From Aquila chrysaetos chrysaetos (lineage: Eukaryota > Chordata > Aves > Accipitriformes > Accipitridae), in NCBI RefSeq assembly GCF_900496995.4, contig NC_044027.1, positions 16,082,743 to 16,146,742 of the forward strand: a stretch of DNA of 64,000 nucleotides. Reading direction: 5' to 3'. Below, one piece after another: positions 28,460 through 38,136 of this stretch. Below the pieces are notes generated by a model that did no database searches, was not told where the DNA came from, and saw only the letters and a program-made list of their open reading frames with translations. The position numbers were made by a program, and so were the translations under genes. Positions within the stretch are counted from its first letter, which is position 1, and every line of letters begins with the position of its first letter.

Positions 28460-31400
28460 CTGGAAAGTGGGACAGAAAGCAGATGTGAGCTGGTGCAGAG
28501 AGGGTCTGAGGAGGGGCTGCCGGACACCCTCCCGGGGCAGTACCCACCACGACCCGGAGGAAGAACTGGGTGAGGGTGAAGGCTGTCAGCCAGCTCACGA
28601 CGACGCAGAGGCCCGAGGCCACCCCACGGGCTTTCAGAGGGAGGATCTCCGACATCAGCAGCCAGGTGATGGGCCCCCAGCCCATGGCATAACCTGCAGG
28701 GGAGAAGGGGTAGGGTGAGGCTGCTGAGGCTCTGCAGCCAGCTGAGGAGTGCAGAAGAGCCCTGTGCCATCCTGCCCTGCTCCCCCATCAATCATTATCC
28801 CCCCCCATTCATGCTCTGTCAGTCCTCAAAGTGACTTCAGATGCCACCTTTCTTGGTCTTCCAGGGACATCTGCCTGCCTTCCAACTCCAAGCCCAATCT
28901 CCTTGCTCCGTATCACCCTGCCTCGGGTAAGAAACGTCCCCCCAGGCTGGTACCCAGCCCTGTGCTGTGGGTCCTGGGCGCTGTCTCGCTCTCTGCACCT
29001 ACCCATTATGAAGAACATGGTTGCCAGGAGGGGGATGAGGGTGATGTAGTTTGATGGCTCAGCAGGAAGGTTGGCAGAGCTCACCAGGGTCTTGTTAGCA
29101 ATGGTGCTGTTCTGAGAAGCTGGCACGAAGTGGATATAGAGCCCCATGGTCAGGTTGGAGACCAACATGACACCAGCTGCGGAGAGATGCGACGTCACAG
29201 TGGGACCGATGGGTGAGTGACCCCCTCCGTGCCAAGGACTGAGCGCCCGGGAACGCCTCTGCTCAGGAGCTGAGCTGCCACCGAAGGAAAGAGACCTCCC
29301 CCCTCCCTGCCCGAGTCCCGTGTGGCTGAAGTTTCCACTCCTCCACATTTGCAGAGCTCCTGGAAACCCTTAAGTAAGAGCTTCCCTTGAACAACAGTGG
29401 GAGAGAGACATACCTGATACGAAAAGAAGAATCTTCCTCCCAGCTTTATCCATTGACACGGCAGCGATCGCCACAGAGAACAGACGTACCAAGCCAACAA
29501 GAGCTGCATCGTACTCTGGTTTCTGCAAAAGCAAAAGCAGTGGGGAAGCTGAGATGGGAGAGCCAGGGAAAGGGCAGGTTCCTACATGTGTTGCCTTGAG
29601 TCTTGCTCATGACTTTGTCAAAGCTATCCTCCTATAGTAAGACACCAGAAAAGAGCCTGAAGCTCAGAGGAGAAGAGCGGGGAGACAGTGGGGCCAGTCC
29701 TGCTCCCCATCCTCATGCAGCCTTTTGCAGGGCAGGTGCTTGGCAATTGCTGCCAACCAGGTGCTTTAAAAAAAAAGGCTTCAAAGTTGGGGTTCTTAGA
29801 GCTGCAGGGGACTTGGAGCACTGGACAGCCATCACCGAAGACAAGGCAGTCCGAGCACAGGCCGAACCCCGGGGCTCACCAGGATGACGGATGTTTTCTT
29901 GAATATCGACTGCAGGTACACGAGGACGCAGGTGACGCCTGAGAGCTGCTGCAGGAACCTCATCCCCACCGCGATCAGGATGGGCTTGTAAATGAAGGGG
30001 TCCTTGATCTCAGCACAGGAAACCCGCCGGCTCTGGAGGGGACAAAGCCACAACGCCGAGGTGTTACCACCTCTGGGCACCACCGCGGCACCCAGAAGAT
30101 GGCTCAGGAATTGCCCAAAGGAGCCTGGATTTTGCAGTTTTCACACTGCATCTCTCCCGTGCTGGAGGTGAGCCTCCTCACCTGCTTCCTCACGCTGTCC
30201 TTGATCTGCTCGTATTCCCGGGCATAGTCCGTGTCCCTGCCCCGCAGCCAGCGCAGCGACCCCAGGGCCTCGTCGTCCTTCCCCTGGGAGAGCAGGAACC
30301 GGGGCGAGTTGGGCATGAAGCAGAGCAGGACTATCATCACGAGCACGGGCACCTCCCCTGCGACGGCCAGCCAGCGCCAGTCCAGGACCAGCCCTGCCGA
30401 AGCAGCATAGTTAGGAGCGGAAAGCGTGCAGGGAAGGGTGTCCTGGCCTTGCCTCCATGTGGGCACCCCAATAATTTAATAAATCCAGCCGGGAAAAAAA
30501 AAAAAAAATTAAAAAAGAAATAAATAGAGATTTTGCATATGTTTTTCTCCTAGCAAAGAAACATTTTAAGCTGTACGATATGGGGAAATTCCAGCAAGCT
30601 CCCCCAAATCTTAGAGTATTCAGCAAGATCCTGCAGCAACCAGGGTACACGCTGGCAGGAGATGCACACACAGTTCATCGCGTGCTGCCCTTCAGCCCTG
30701 ACGAAACCTCGGCAGGACCCGGGTCTGCAGGCACGGTGATGAGTCTGCGTGGGTTATGGATTCACCCCTCTGAGCACACAGACACAAGTGTGGGTTATGC
30801 ACGGGTGATCCTGTCCAGACCCGCTTTGTACACCCGTGGTGGTGGTTGTGAGCTGGCTGTGAGGGGAAGGAATCCATCAACTCGCTGAGAAAGTTGTTTA
30901 AAATAAACTCCCCTCCCCTAAGGTCTCGCCGAGGGTTTCCTGCCCTCCAAACACCGAGATACTTGCCCAGCGCGTACAGGATGAGGGAGCCCAGCACTGC
31001 CATGATCTGAGGACAAGCGCCCAGCATGCCTCTGACCCCGGGGTGGGAGATCTCCGAGATGTAGACCTGGAGCGGGACAACGCACGCTTAACGGAGCTGC
31101 GATATACGGCTGTCGCCACCAAAACCTGTCCTCTGTCACCTCACAGTCATCCACTGCAGCCAAGGGAAACCCAAACTGCTGGGAAACCGCCCTCTCGGGG
31201 TGGAAACCCGACCGGTCCAGCGGCACGAGCTGGTCCTGGCAGGCGGAGCGGACGGCCTCGCAGGCACGGCCACTTCCCTCCCGTCACCCCGGCATGGGAG
31301 AAGTGCCCCGGCACTATGCTCACACTTCCATTACTGGAAAGACGTCCCCCAGGGTTACTCAATTCTTGCCTTCCCCTCTGCATGCAACACGAGGTTGGCA

Positions 31401-32878
31401 ATTCTTAAACACGGGAGGACATAACTGCTGGGAGGAGCAGGGCAGGGACCGAGGACCTGCCTTCCCTTTTCTGTGGGCAAGAAAATCCAGCACCGTGGGG
31501 ACAGCCGTGCCAGGAGCGCTGACCCAATGCATCCTCCCCATCCCCAATTGCCCAGCCGCAGCCCTGGAGTTCTGCCGATGCCTCCAAAAAGCAGCAGGAT
31601 GCCCCAGGCTCAGCTACTGCCCCGTCTCCCTCCGTGCAAATCCCCGGCAAACTCCCTCCCACGGGCACGTTACCGGGATGGAAGCGGACGTCACGCCGCC
31701 AGCGTAACCCGTCAGCACGCGGCCCAGCAGCAGCATCCCGATCCCCTGGGCGCCGGCCATCAGCGCGTATCCCGCGGCGGAGGGCAGCGCCGAGAACATG
31801 ATGCTCAGTTTGCGGCCCAGGCGGTCATTGAGGAGCATGGCGCTGACCCCCCCCGCCGCCGCTCCCAGCGTGAACACCGACTGCGGGGAGACACGGAGAG
31901 GGGCCTCGGTGGGTCCGAGCTCCCTCCCCGCACACCCACGGGCTCTGTCCCCCCAACCCCGGCAGGGACAACCCCGTCTCTTACCCCGAACCAGGATGCC
32001 GTGTGCTGGTCCAGCCTCAGCGCAGGGCTGGGGTGAGCCTCCAGGGCAGGGATGACGGGCGAGGGGTAAACCAGGGCGAAGCCGAAACTGAAGTTCCCCA
32101 GGACAGCGGCAAACACAGCCAGGTACAGCCGCTTGTTGCGGAGGCTCCTGAGGGAAGGACAGAGCGAGAAGGATGTGGTGGGTGCCCTTATCGCGCCCAG
32201 CAGAAACTTTAAATCTGTCTTGCAGCTTCCCCCAGCCTTTGCCGAGGATCTCGTGATGCCCACGGAAGGATTTTTCTGGGGAATGGCCCTGCACAGCCCC
32301 AGGCTGGTGGGGTTTTTCCGAGTGGAGCAGCAGCCACTCCTGCCGTGTGGTGGCAGGGGGAGAGCCCGTCCCCCCCAGGCACCGCCAATGCTTTCTTCTG
32401 CGCCGGGTGGTTTTCAGCATGTTCAGTAAACTGAGAAAAGCAGAAGCTGGAGCTGGGTGGCACCATGGACCCATCCGGCAGCCGGCTTGTCCCAGCAGAG
32501 CAGGGAGGGGGTTCATTTCAAGGGCCCCATGCCCCCCAGCAGGATCTTACACCCCCATGGGAGCTGGATGCCCAAAAGCACGCAAACTTGCGGTTCTCCC
32601 AAGCGGGCTCATCCAGCACCGCACACCCTGGGCGGGACGAGACCCCATCTCAAGGCAACTCGGGAACGACAGCAACACGAAGCAGCTTTTCCACCAGCTC
32701 CCCCCAGCCCAGTGCTCTGGGGAGAGGGGACAGAGCCCACCCCACAGCCAGCCCCACGGACCCGGTCCGGCTCTTACCGCAGGTACTCCTTGTCGAGCCT
32801 CTTGCCAGCGCTCTCGGGGAAGGTCCGATACGAGGAGCTCTTCTTCCTCACGAGGGGCTCCCGTGCGCTCGGCTCCAT
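28304..32878 (-). CDS. SLC2A6: SLC2A6 / GLUT6, facilitative sugar transporter family member 6 (complete, 10 coding exons)
   Basis: Class III member of the SLC2 (GLUT) family of the major facilitator superfamily. Human GLUT6 is reported on lysosomes, and macrophages induce it on inflammatory stimulation. Coding joins, 5' to 3' on the minus strand: 32878-32778, 32147-31985, 31880-31674, 31066-30967, 30393-30182, 30032-29880, 29522-29414, 29176-29003, 28693-28548, 28459-28304. This gives 506 residues (human 507), with 12 expected membrane helices. Sugar-transporter signatures are LNDRLGRK after helix 2, [13 protein letters not shown] in helix 7, [20 protein letters not shown] in helix 10 and [12 protein letters not shown] at the C terminus. 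The intron after exon 4 has a GC donor. Loop 9 carries two N-glycosylation sequons. Confidence 0.97.
28548..28693 (-). CDS. SLC2A6: SLC2A6 exon 9
   Basis: Codes [20 protein letters not shown], then [18 protein letters not shown] and FFLRVV, helices 10 and 11, almost identical to the human segment. Confidence 0.97.
29003..29176 (-). CDS. SLC2A6: SLC2A6 exon 8
   Basis: Codes [20 protein letters not shown], then loop 9 with NST and NKT sequons and [15 protein letters not shown]. Loop 9 is long, as in class III GLUTs. Confidence 0.95.
29414..29522 (-). CDS. SLC2A6: SLC2A6 exon 7
   Basis: Codes [20 protein letters not shown], then [13 protein letters not shown], the helix 8-9 region with the second GRK loop. 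Confidence 0.95.
29880..30032 (-). CDS. SLC2A6: SLC2A6 exon 6
   Basis: Codes [20 protein letters not shown], then [18 protein letters not shown]: helix 7 with the QQLSG sugar-site motif (human QQLTG). Confidence 0.96.
30182..30393 (-). CDS. SLC2A6: SLC2A6 exon 5
   Basis: Codes [19 protein letters not shown], then [19 protein letters not shown] and the start of the large central loop, ending SVRKQ. Confidence 0.96.
30967..31066 (-). CDS. SLC2A6: SLC2A6 exon 4 (GC donor)
   Basis: Codes [20 protein letters not shown], then [14 protein letters not shown]. The donor is CTGG|gcaagt: a GC in place of GT inside an otherwise strong match. Confidence 0.94.
31674..31880 (-). CDS. SLC2A6: SLC2A6 exon 3
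   Basis: Codes [29 protein letters not shown], and [20 protein letters not shown]: helices 2-4 with the conserved RxGRK-type loop. Phase 0 both ends. Confidence 0.96.
31985..32147 (-). CDS. SLC2A6: SLC2A6 exon 2
   Basis: Codes [20 protein letters not shown], then [16 protein letters not shown] and TASWFG, covering helix 1 and its outer loop. Confidence 0.95.
32778..32878 (-). CDS. SLC2A6: SLC2A6 exon 1 (start codon)
   Basis: ATG is at 32878-32876. Codes the cytosolic N terminus [20 protein letters not shown], then KEYLR. An upstream in-frame ATG at 32986 would add 36 residues; the inner start fits the human length. Donor CG|gtaaga. Confidence 0.88.
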
Positions 32879-33075
32879 GGCAGTGCCGCGGCCGGTACCC
32901 GCTGCAACGTGGGTGCTGCCGGGCTCGGGGCTGCCGCGGGGACAGGGAGGAAGAGGCAGCTGAAAGCGAAAGGGGAGAGGCTGCACGCCGTTGCCTAATC
33001 AGAGAAATCTGTGCCTCGTGGGTTTGTGCCTGGCCAGCCTATGGGGAGGAAACTTGGGGGGGGGGGGGGGGCCCC
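32879..33075 (-). promoter_or_regulatory. SLC2A6: Probable SLC2A6 promoter-proximal region with an IRF-type element
   Basis: GC-rich DNA just upstream of the start codon on the minus strand. It carries GAAAGCGAAA at 32962-32971 (+ strand reading), an exact GAAANNGAAA match, and a GAGGAAG ETS-like motif at about 32947-32953. A 15-G run followed by six C lies at its outer edge (33057-33077). Confidence 0.4.
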
Positions 33076-33077
33076 CC
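33057..33077. repeat. G15-C6 homopolymer pair
   Basis: Fifteen G followed directly by six C upstream of SLC2A6. Prone to assembly error. Confidence 0.85.
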
Positions 33078-34290
33078 GGAAAACCAGCAGGCAAAGAGCC
33101 ATGGGGAAACGACGGTGCCCTACAGCCTTCGTCCTGTGCCCGCCCAGCCCCTGTCCCTCCCAGACCCCATCGACACCAAAACCCATCGCTGCAGCGGCAC
33201 TTACAGGGACGATCCTTGCAGAACCGTTTCCACCAGCAGAAACGTCCCTTTGCTAAGGCCACGTCTCTCCCCTTGAGGAACCGTTACCAGTTAGACTGGC
33301 CAAACGCTGCTTCTTTTTTACAAGGGTAAATTGCATCTGTGCGAGCCTCCACAGCTACCCTGGGGAAGGCATTTCAACATAGACCAGAGCTCAGGAAGAG
33401 GAAGAAGAGGAAAGGAGCGAGGGGTGAACTCAGAGGGGGCACAAGGAGCAGGTGAGGGGGATGAAGAGTGCTGATGAGGATGGAAAAGGGGAGGGTGGCA
33501 TCTCTGCTGCATTGGGTGCAGCTGCCAGCGGCCCTGGGCTGCCCATGGGTGCCTTTGCCCCCTCGTCCTGATCCCCCCGACCCCGCAGGGCTCAGCAGGC
33601 AGCGTTGTACTGGGGCATCTGCACGTCCTGGGGGGCTGCAAGATCCAAACTCACTTTGTACAAAAGGAGGGGATACACCTACTGGCTTTGCACTTGGATT
33701 TAATTAGCAAAAAATGTTTTTCCCTAAACTACTGTAGTGCTCCTCTTGTTTCCATCATTCACCTTAGTTCCTGGTGCTTTTGGGACCACCTGGATGGTTT
33801 CTGCAACCCCCCTGCCTGCGTGGGAGCCCCAGTGATGCTTTGGTGTCAGCCGGGACCTGCTGCGCTCTTTCCTTCGTGCAATCTGCTTCCCCTTCTGCAA
33901 CCACCAAGTGCTGCATTTAGTGTCTGATCGATGCTGGGGATTTACAGCTGACTCAGGCACTCGGGGCTGTGATTTCTCTGCAGGAAGAAAGGTCATGGAG
34001 CAAGGGGATGTTGGGGCAGCAGGCCAGCTCATCCAAAAACTTTCCAGTGCCTTGTTGGTCCAAGCAGGAATGTCACAACAACCTCCAGCTGACCTGGAGC
34101 TCCCCCTCCATCAGCAAATGCCATCGGTCACCTCCCTTGCATGCATTTTGCTCCGTGCATCTGGGCTACCAGTGCCCGTTCGCTCCCACGGTGGCAATGC
34201 TCTGTGCAAGGTCATGGCCCTACGTGGGGCCACAGGGGCTGGGACTCATTGCTGCTGGTTGCATCTTGCGGACCAAGGAAAATCTGCAAA

Positions 34291-34348
34291 TGAGTGGCCT
34301 TAGGGAATTTGCAGCATCCTTCCTCTTCAAATTCCCTAAGGCCGCTCA
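34291..34348. repeat. Inverted repeat, 21-bp arms with 16-base loop
   Basis: Left arm 34291-34311 and right arm 34328-34348 are reverse complements with one G/A difference. The core ggccttagggaattt / aaattccctaaggcc is perfect. The sequence outside the arms does not pair. Confidence 0.9.
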
Positions 34349-37300
34349 CTGAGAAAGCTATTCTTTATCTCCTCTGCCCCTCCTAGGCCTCAGCTTTTTC
34401 CCAAAGCTAGGTGTGCTGAGTCTCTGCAATGCCATATTTGCCATGTTACATCCCAAAGCAGCTGCCTTTCAGCCCTACAGATTAAAAAGAGGCCCCCAGG
34501 TCCAGGTGAAAAGGGGCTGCAGGTGCTGAGCATGATGGTGCTTACTGGGGAATGTGGCTGCACAATCTCTGGGGGTTGAGGCTGCTGCAAGGTAAGGGCT
34601 TTTCTCTTTTTCTTCCCTGATCCTTCTTTTTGCTATAAATATCTCTAGTGCAGAGGAAGTTATGGGCTTGCTGGTTAGTTATTTCTGGCTCTTTCCATCG
34701 TGGAGCTGTTTGGCTGCTGCTTTTTGGGACGGTGGTGGGGCTGAGCATGCTGCCCTATGCAGGGTCACGCCAGCTCTGTGCTTGTGCTTCTTGGAAAGGT
34801 TTGTGTGCTGGGTTGCGCGTCCCTGCCAGGAGTGATATTGCTTAGAGCAAAGGTGTGAAACCTGCATTGCTGGTCTGTGGTGTGCTTGGGAGCGAGTACA
34901 AGAAAGGCTTCCGTGCATGTTGATGGGTCTGTTGTCTGTGCATCCCTTGGATGTTCATGTCTCTCAAAGATGAGGGCTGGGAGCTTCCCGTTTGCAGAGG
35001 CAAACACTGAAGCAGGGAGAGATGATGTGTCCTGAGGGGGTGTGAGGAATCGGTGGCAGTACTGGGTGCTGACCTGGTTGTGCAGTCTGGTGGCTTGGAC
35101 AGGGAGAAGGCGACTTGGAGCAGACTACCACGAAATGGCCGTCTGCATGCCGCAACGTCCCTTGCTAATTCATCTCCCTCCCTTCATTTGCTTTTGGAGA
35201 TCGATGTGGCCTCTAGTGAGGGACTTCAGAAAGCAGGATCTGCATCTCCCCTCTTGTCCAGAGCTTTGTGCTCTCCCAGGAGCAGGGGTGCTGAGCCCCA
35301 GTCTCTGGCAGCTCCTTGGGGCTGCGTTGTGCTTGGGTGCACAGGCTGGGTGCTGGGTGCAGCCTGCTGCAGCCCTGGGACCCACCAAAACAAGCCTGGG
35401 ACTCAGGACCTGCTCTGTTGCCACAGTGGGGTGAGCCCACCCATGCTGGTGTGACCCCAGCATGTGCATGCACAGGGCTGGAGCCCCGAGTGCCACCTCC
35501 TGCCCCAAAGGAGCTATTGCCTATATCTGATTTAATTCTCACGCTTCTGGCTACAAAGCAACTATCAACTGAAGATGCGTCAAGCCCGTAAACGTGCATT
35601 AGCTGGTTTTGCTGTATTTATGTGATAATTTAATTACCAGGGGGTTTGCCTAAATAGCCCTGTATGTGGGAGGTTTTTGGGAGGGAGTAGGGCGATGCAG
35701 CGAAGGCTGGCAGCGGCTGCTGCATTTTCTGGGCTGGGAGCGGTGTTAGGATGGGGCTGGGGACAGGGCTGGGACCCCGCTCCGGGCTGGGGCACCTCTT
35801 TGGCACGTGGCCGCTGCACGCACTTGTCACAGACCTCGTGGAAGGACATGGTATCTGTCCTAAACCTGAAGCCACTTGGACATGGGACAGAAGAGGATTG
35901 CTCAACCCAACTTCCCCCCCTTATATCTGGGGAGGGAAAAAGCATATTGGAGAGAAGCCCTGAGCCGGAGCAGTCGGATCTCCCTGAAATGGGAAGGGTT
36001 ATCCAGTTTCGGTGCAGATCCGTCAACTCCTTCAAACAGGAAATTACTTTGTGTCTTGAAAAACCTCCAAGCACCTGTAACGCCGGGGAGCACGGGGAGC
36101 TGGAGCCCATGCTGGTCTCAGTTTGGGGAGCCGGGGCTGAGCCCCTGGGCAGGTTTGTCCCTTGGTGTGCAGGGGGACGGTGTCCTCTGGAGGGAAGGGG
36201 GGTCCCTCACGCATGGTGTAACAGGTCCCCGCGCTTGCTTTCGGTGAGCACCGCATCCTTGCTCTGCCCTCCGTGGTTTCTTTCTAAAAGTGCAGTCTTG
36301 GTAAGGAATAAAGCACCCACCACCCCGTCCCCGCTCCATATCTCCCTGGCGATTCTCCTGACTTGCTGTAGGTCCTACCAAAACACACAAGGGGTGGGTA
36401 AGGTGAAAGAAGACTCTGCATCGGCAGCGTCTCCGGTGGGCTGTACTTGGCCATCGGCATGGGGAAGGGGGTCCTGCCCCGCTCCCCACCTGCGTGGTAA
36501 GTAACAGGGCTCCAGGCCCTCGAGGGTGAACTGGGGAGGAACGAGGCGCCTGCTTCGGGAAAGCAGCAAACCGACCCGTGGCCGATTAAAGGACAATCTG
36601 GTTTTGCTGAGAGCTGTTGGCTGCCTCAGCCGGAGTGATGCATTGCTCCGGCTCAATTGGACCTTCCTCCCCCTCTGACAGCTGTGCAATAGATCATGAA
36701 CATATGCAAAAAAATAAACTGCATCAAAGCCACTTGGCAACTTAACTAACCCAATTCATAAATTAATTTCTATTCCTCTTGTAAGGGAGAAATCAGTCAC
36801 TCCTCAAGGCTATTCGTCTCTATCGCTCATCTGGCCACATCCTTTCATAAATCTTCCCTGTAAGTCTGAACTGGTGATTGCTGGGTCAAGATGCAATAAT
36901 GCTCGGTGCCTGTGCTGGGCTTAGGGGCAGCCCCGGGGCTGGTTTGTGCTGGACTGGGGCAGGATTGCTTCTCTCTGCATTGCCCCCATCCCTTAAGGCT
37001 GTAGCAGAGCTGGTGTTTTGCAGCATGGTGCTGCATGTGGGTGATTTTGGGGAGCGCGTGGTCTCTGCTGGGGAGCCATCGGGGCAGTGCAGAGGTACGA
37101 CGGTGAGTCTCCTCGCAAAACGCGGGCGAGCAGCACGTGCCGGGTTTCCAGAGCCGCGCAGGGGATGGCCAGTGACTGCAGGGGGCTGGGGGCATGTGGA
37201 GGGAGGGTGCGTGGGTGCTTGGTGGGGGCCGGCACTGGGCTGGGTGCACCCCTACGGAGCTTTGCAAGACCCCACGGCTTTGCAAAAAGGTGCCTGGAGC

Positions 37301-38113
37301 CCCTCCGGCTCCAGATGGGCATCAGTGCTTGGAGCCCAGGTTAGCTTTTCCAACCAGGCAGACAGAAGTTAGCTCTTCCTTTCTGTATCCATCGCCCTGC
37401 TCCCCCCTCACAAAAAAAAAAAATCACCACCTTTTCAGGCTGCCATCTGTTTATTTTGTTGGACTCGGAACTTGCTGAAATGTCTTTCGATGGATGAAGG
37501 AACGCAGAGTAGAAGAACAGAGCCTGGCAGGCTGCATGGTGAGTGGAAAATAGTTTTTTGGGACTTTCTGGAGTTTGAAGGCCTGATGATGGATGTGCAT
37601 GCGAAGGATGGTAATGGCTTTGTAAGTATCAAAACACAGAGCAAAAGAATAACTCTGCCTAATAGACTGAGAAATGTACGTCGGACAGGATCCGCTCTGC
37701 TCTGACATGGGCGAGAGCGGCAGCGCTGAATGATGAAGTGCTGCGGGGCTTGGGAGCAGAGGCTCGTATTGGTTTAATGTATTGGAAAAAATGGTACAAC
37801 TAGTTTTGAAAAAAATATTAGGTACTCGCTATGAATGCGTTGGAAAAGGCTGCATCTTGCCTTCAAAATGAGTCTCAAGGAGACCCATCGTGTTTGCAGT
37901 GATCCATTTGAGGGGCTCGCAGCCGCTTGTGGCTCTGACCCGCTGGGCAGGGCTGCCTGTCCCTGTGCCGCCTGGCTCCCCTCTTGCTGCCTTCCCCATC
38001 TGCTTCTGGTGTCCAGACCTACTGACAAAAGTGATGGGTTTATGTGGAAATTTTGTGGGGATAAATATTTGCCTGTCAGCAATGCTAGGTCAGAGCATGA
38101 TTTCTCATGTGCC

Positions 38114-38136
38114 GTTTGGAAATGACATTTCCAAAC
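38114..38136. repeat. Perfect 23-base palindrome
   Basis: Arms gtttggaaatg and catttccaaac flank a single A at 38125. It sits in an AT-rich block. Confidence 0.9.

Noticed and set aside
30480-30515. A-rich tract (cgggaaaaaaaaaaaaaaattaaaaaag) in an SLC2A6 intron as the tail of a retroposon
   Set aside because: No recognisable element body or target-site duplication next to it; treated as simple sequence.
31614-33276. Several very long open frames on both strands over SLC2A6 exons (up to 309 codons on the + strand)
   Set aside because: They are GC-rich shadow frames of the SLC2A6 exons and introns, Pro/Arg/Gly-rich, with no domain motif and no splice support.
35677-36504. Open frame of 275 codons on the + strand in the SLC2A6-MYMK interval
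   Set aside because: Low-complexity composition, no recognisable domain, no clear start context, and overlapping long frames on both strands as expected in GC-rich DNA.
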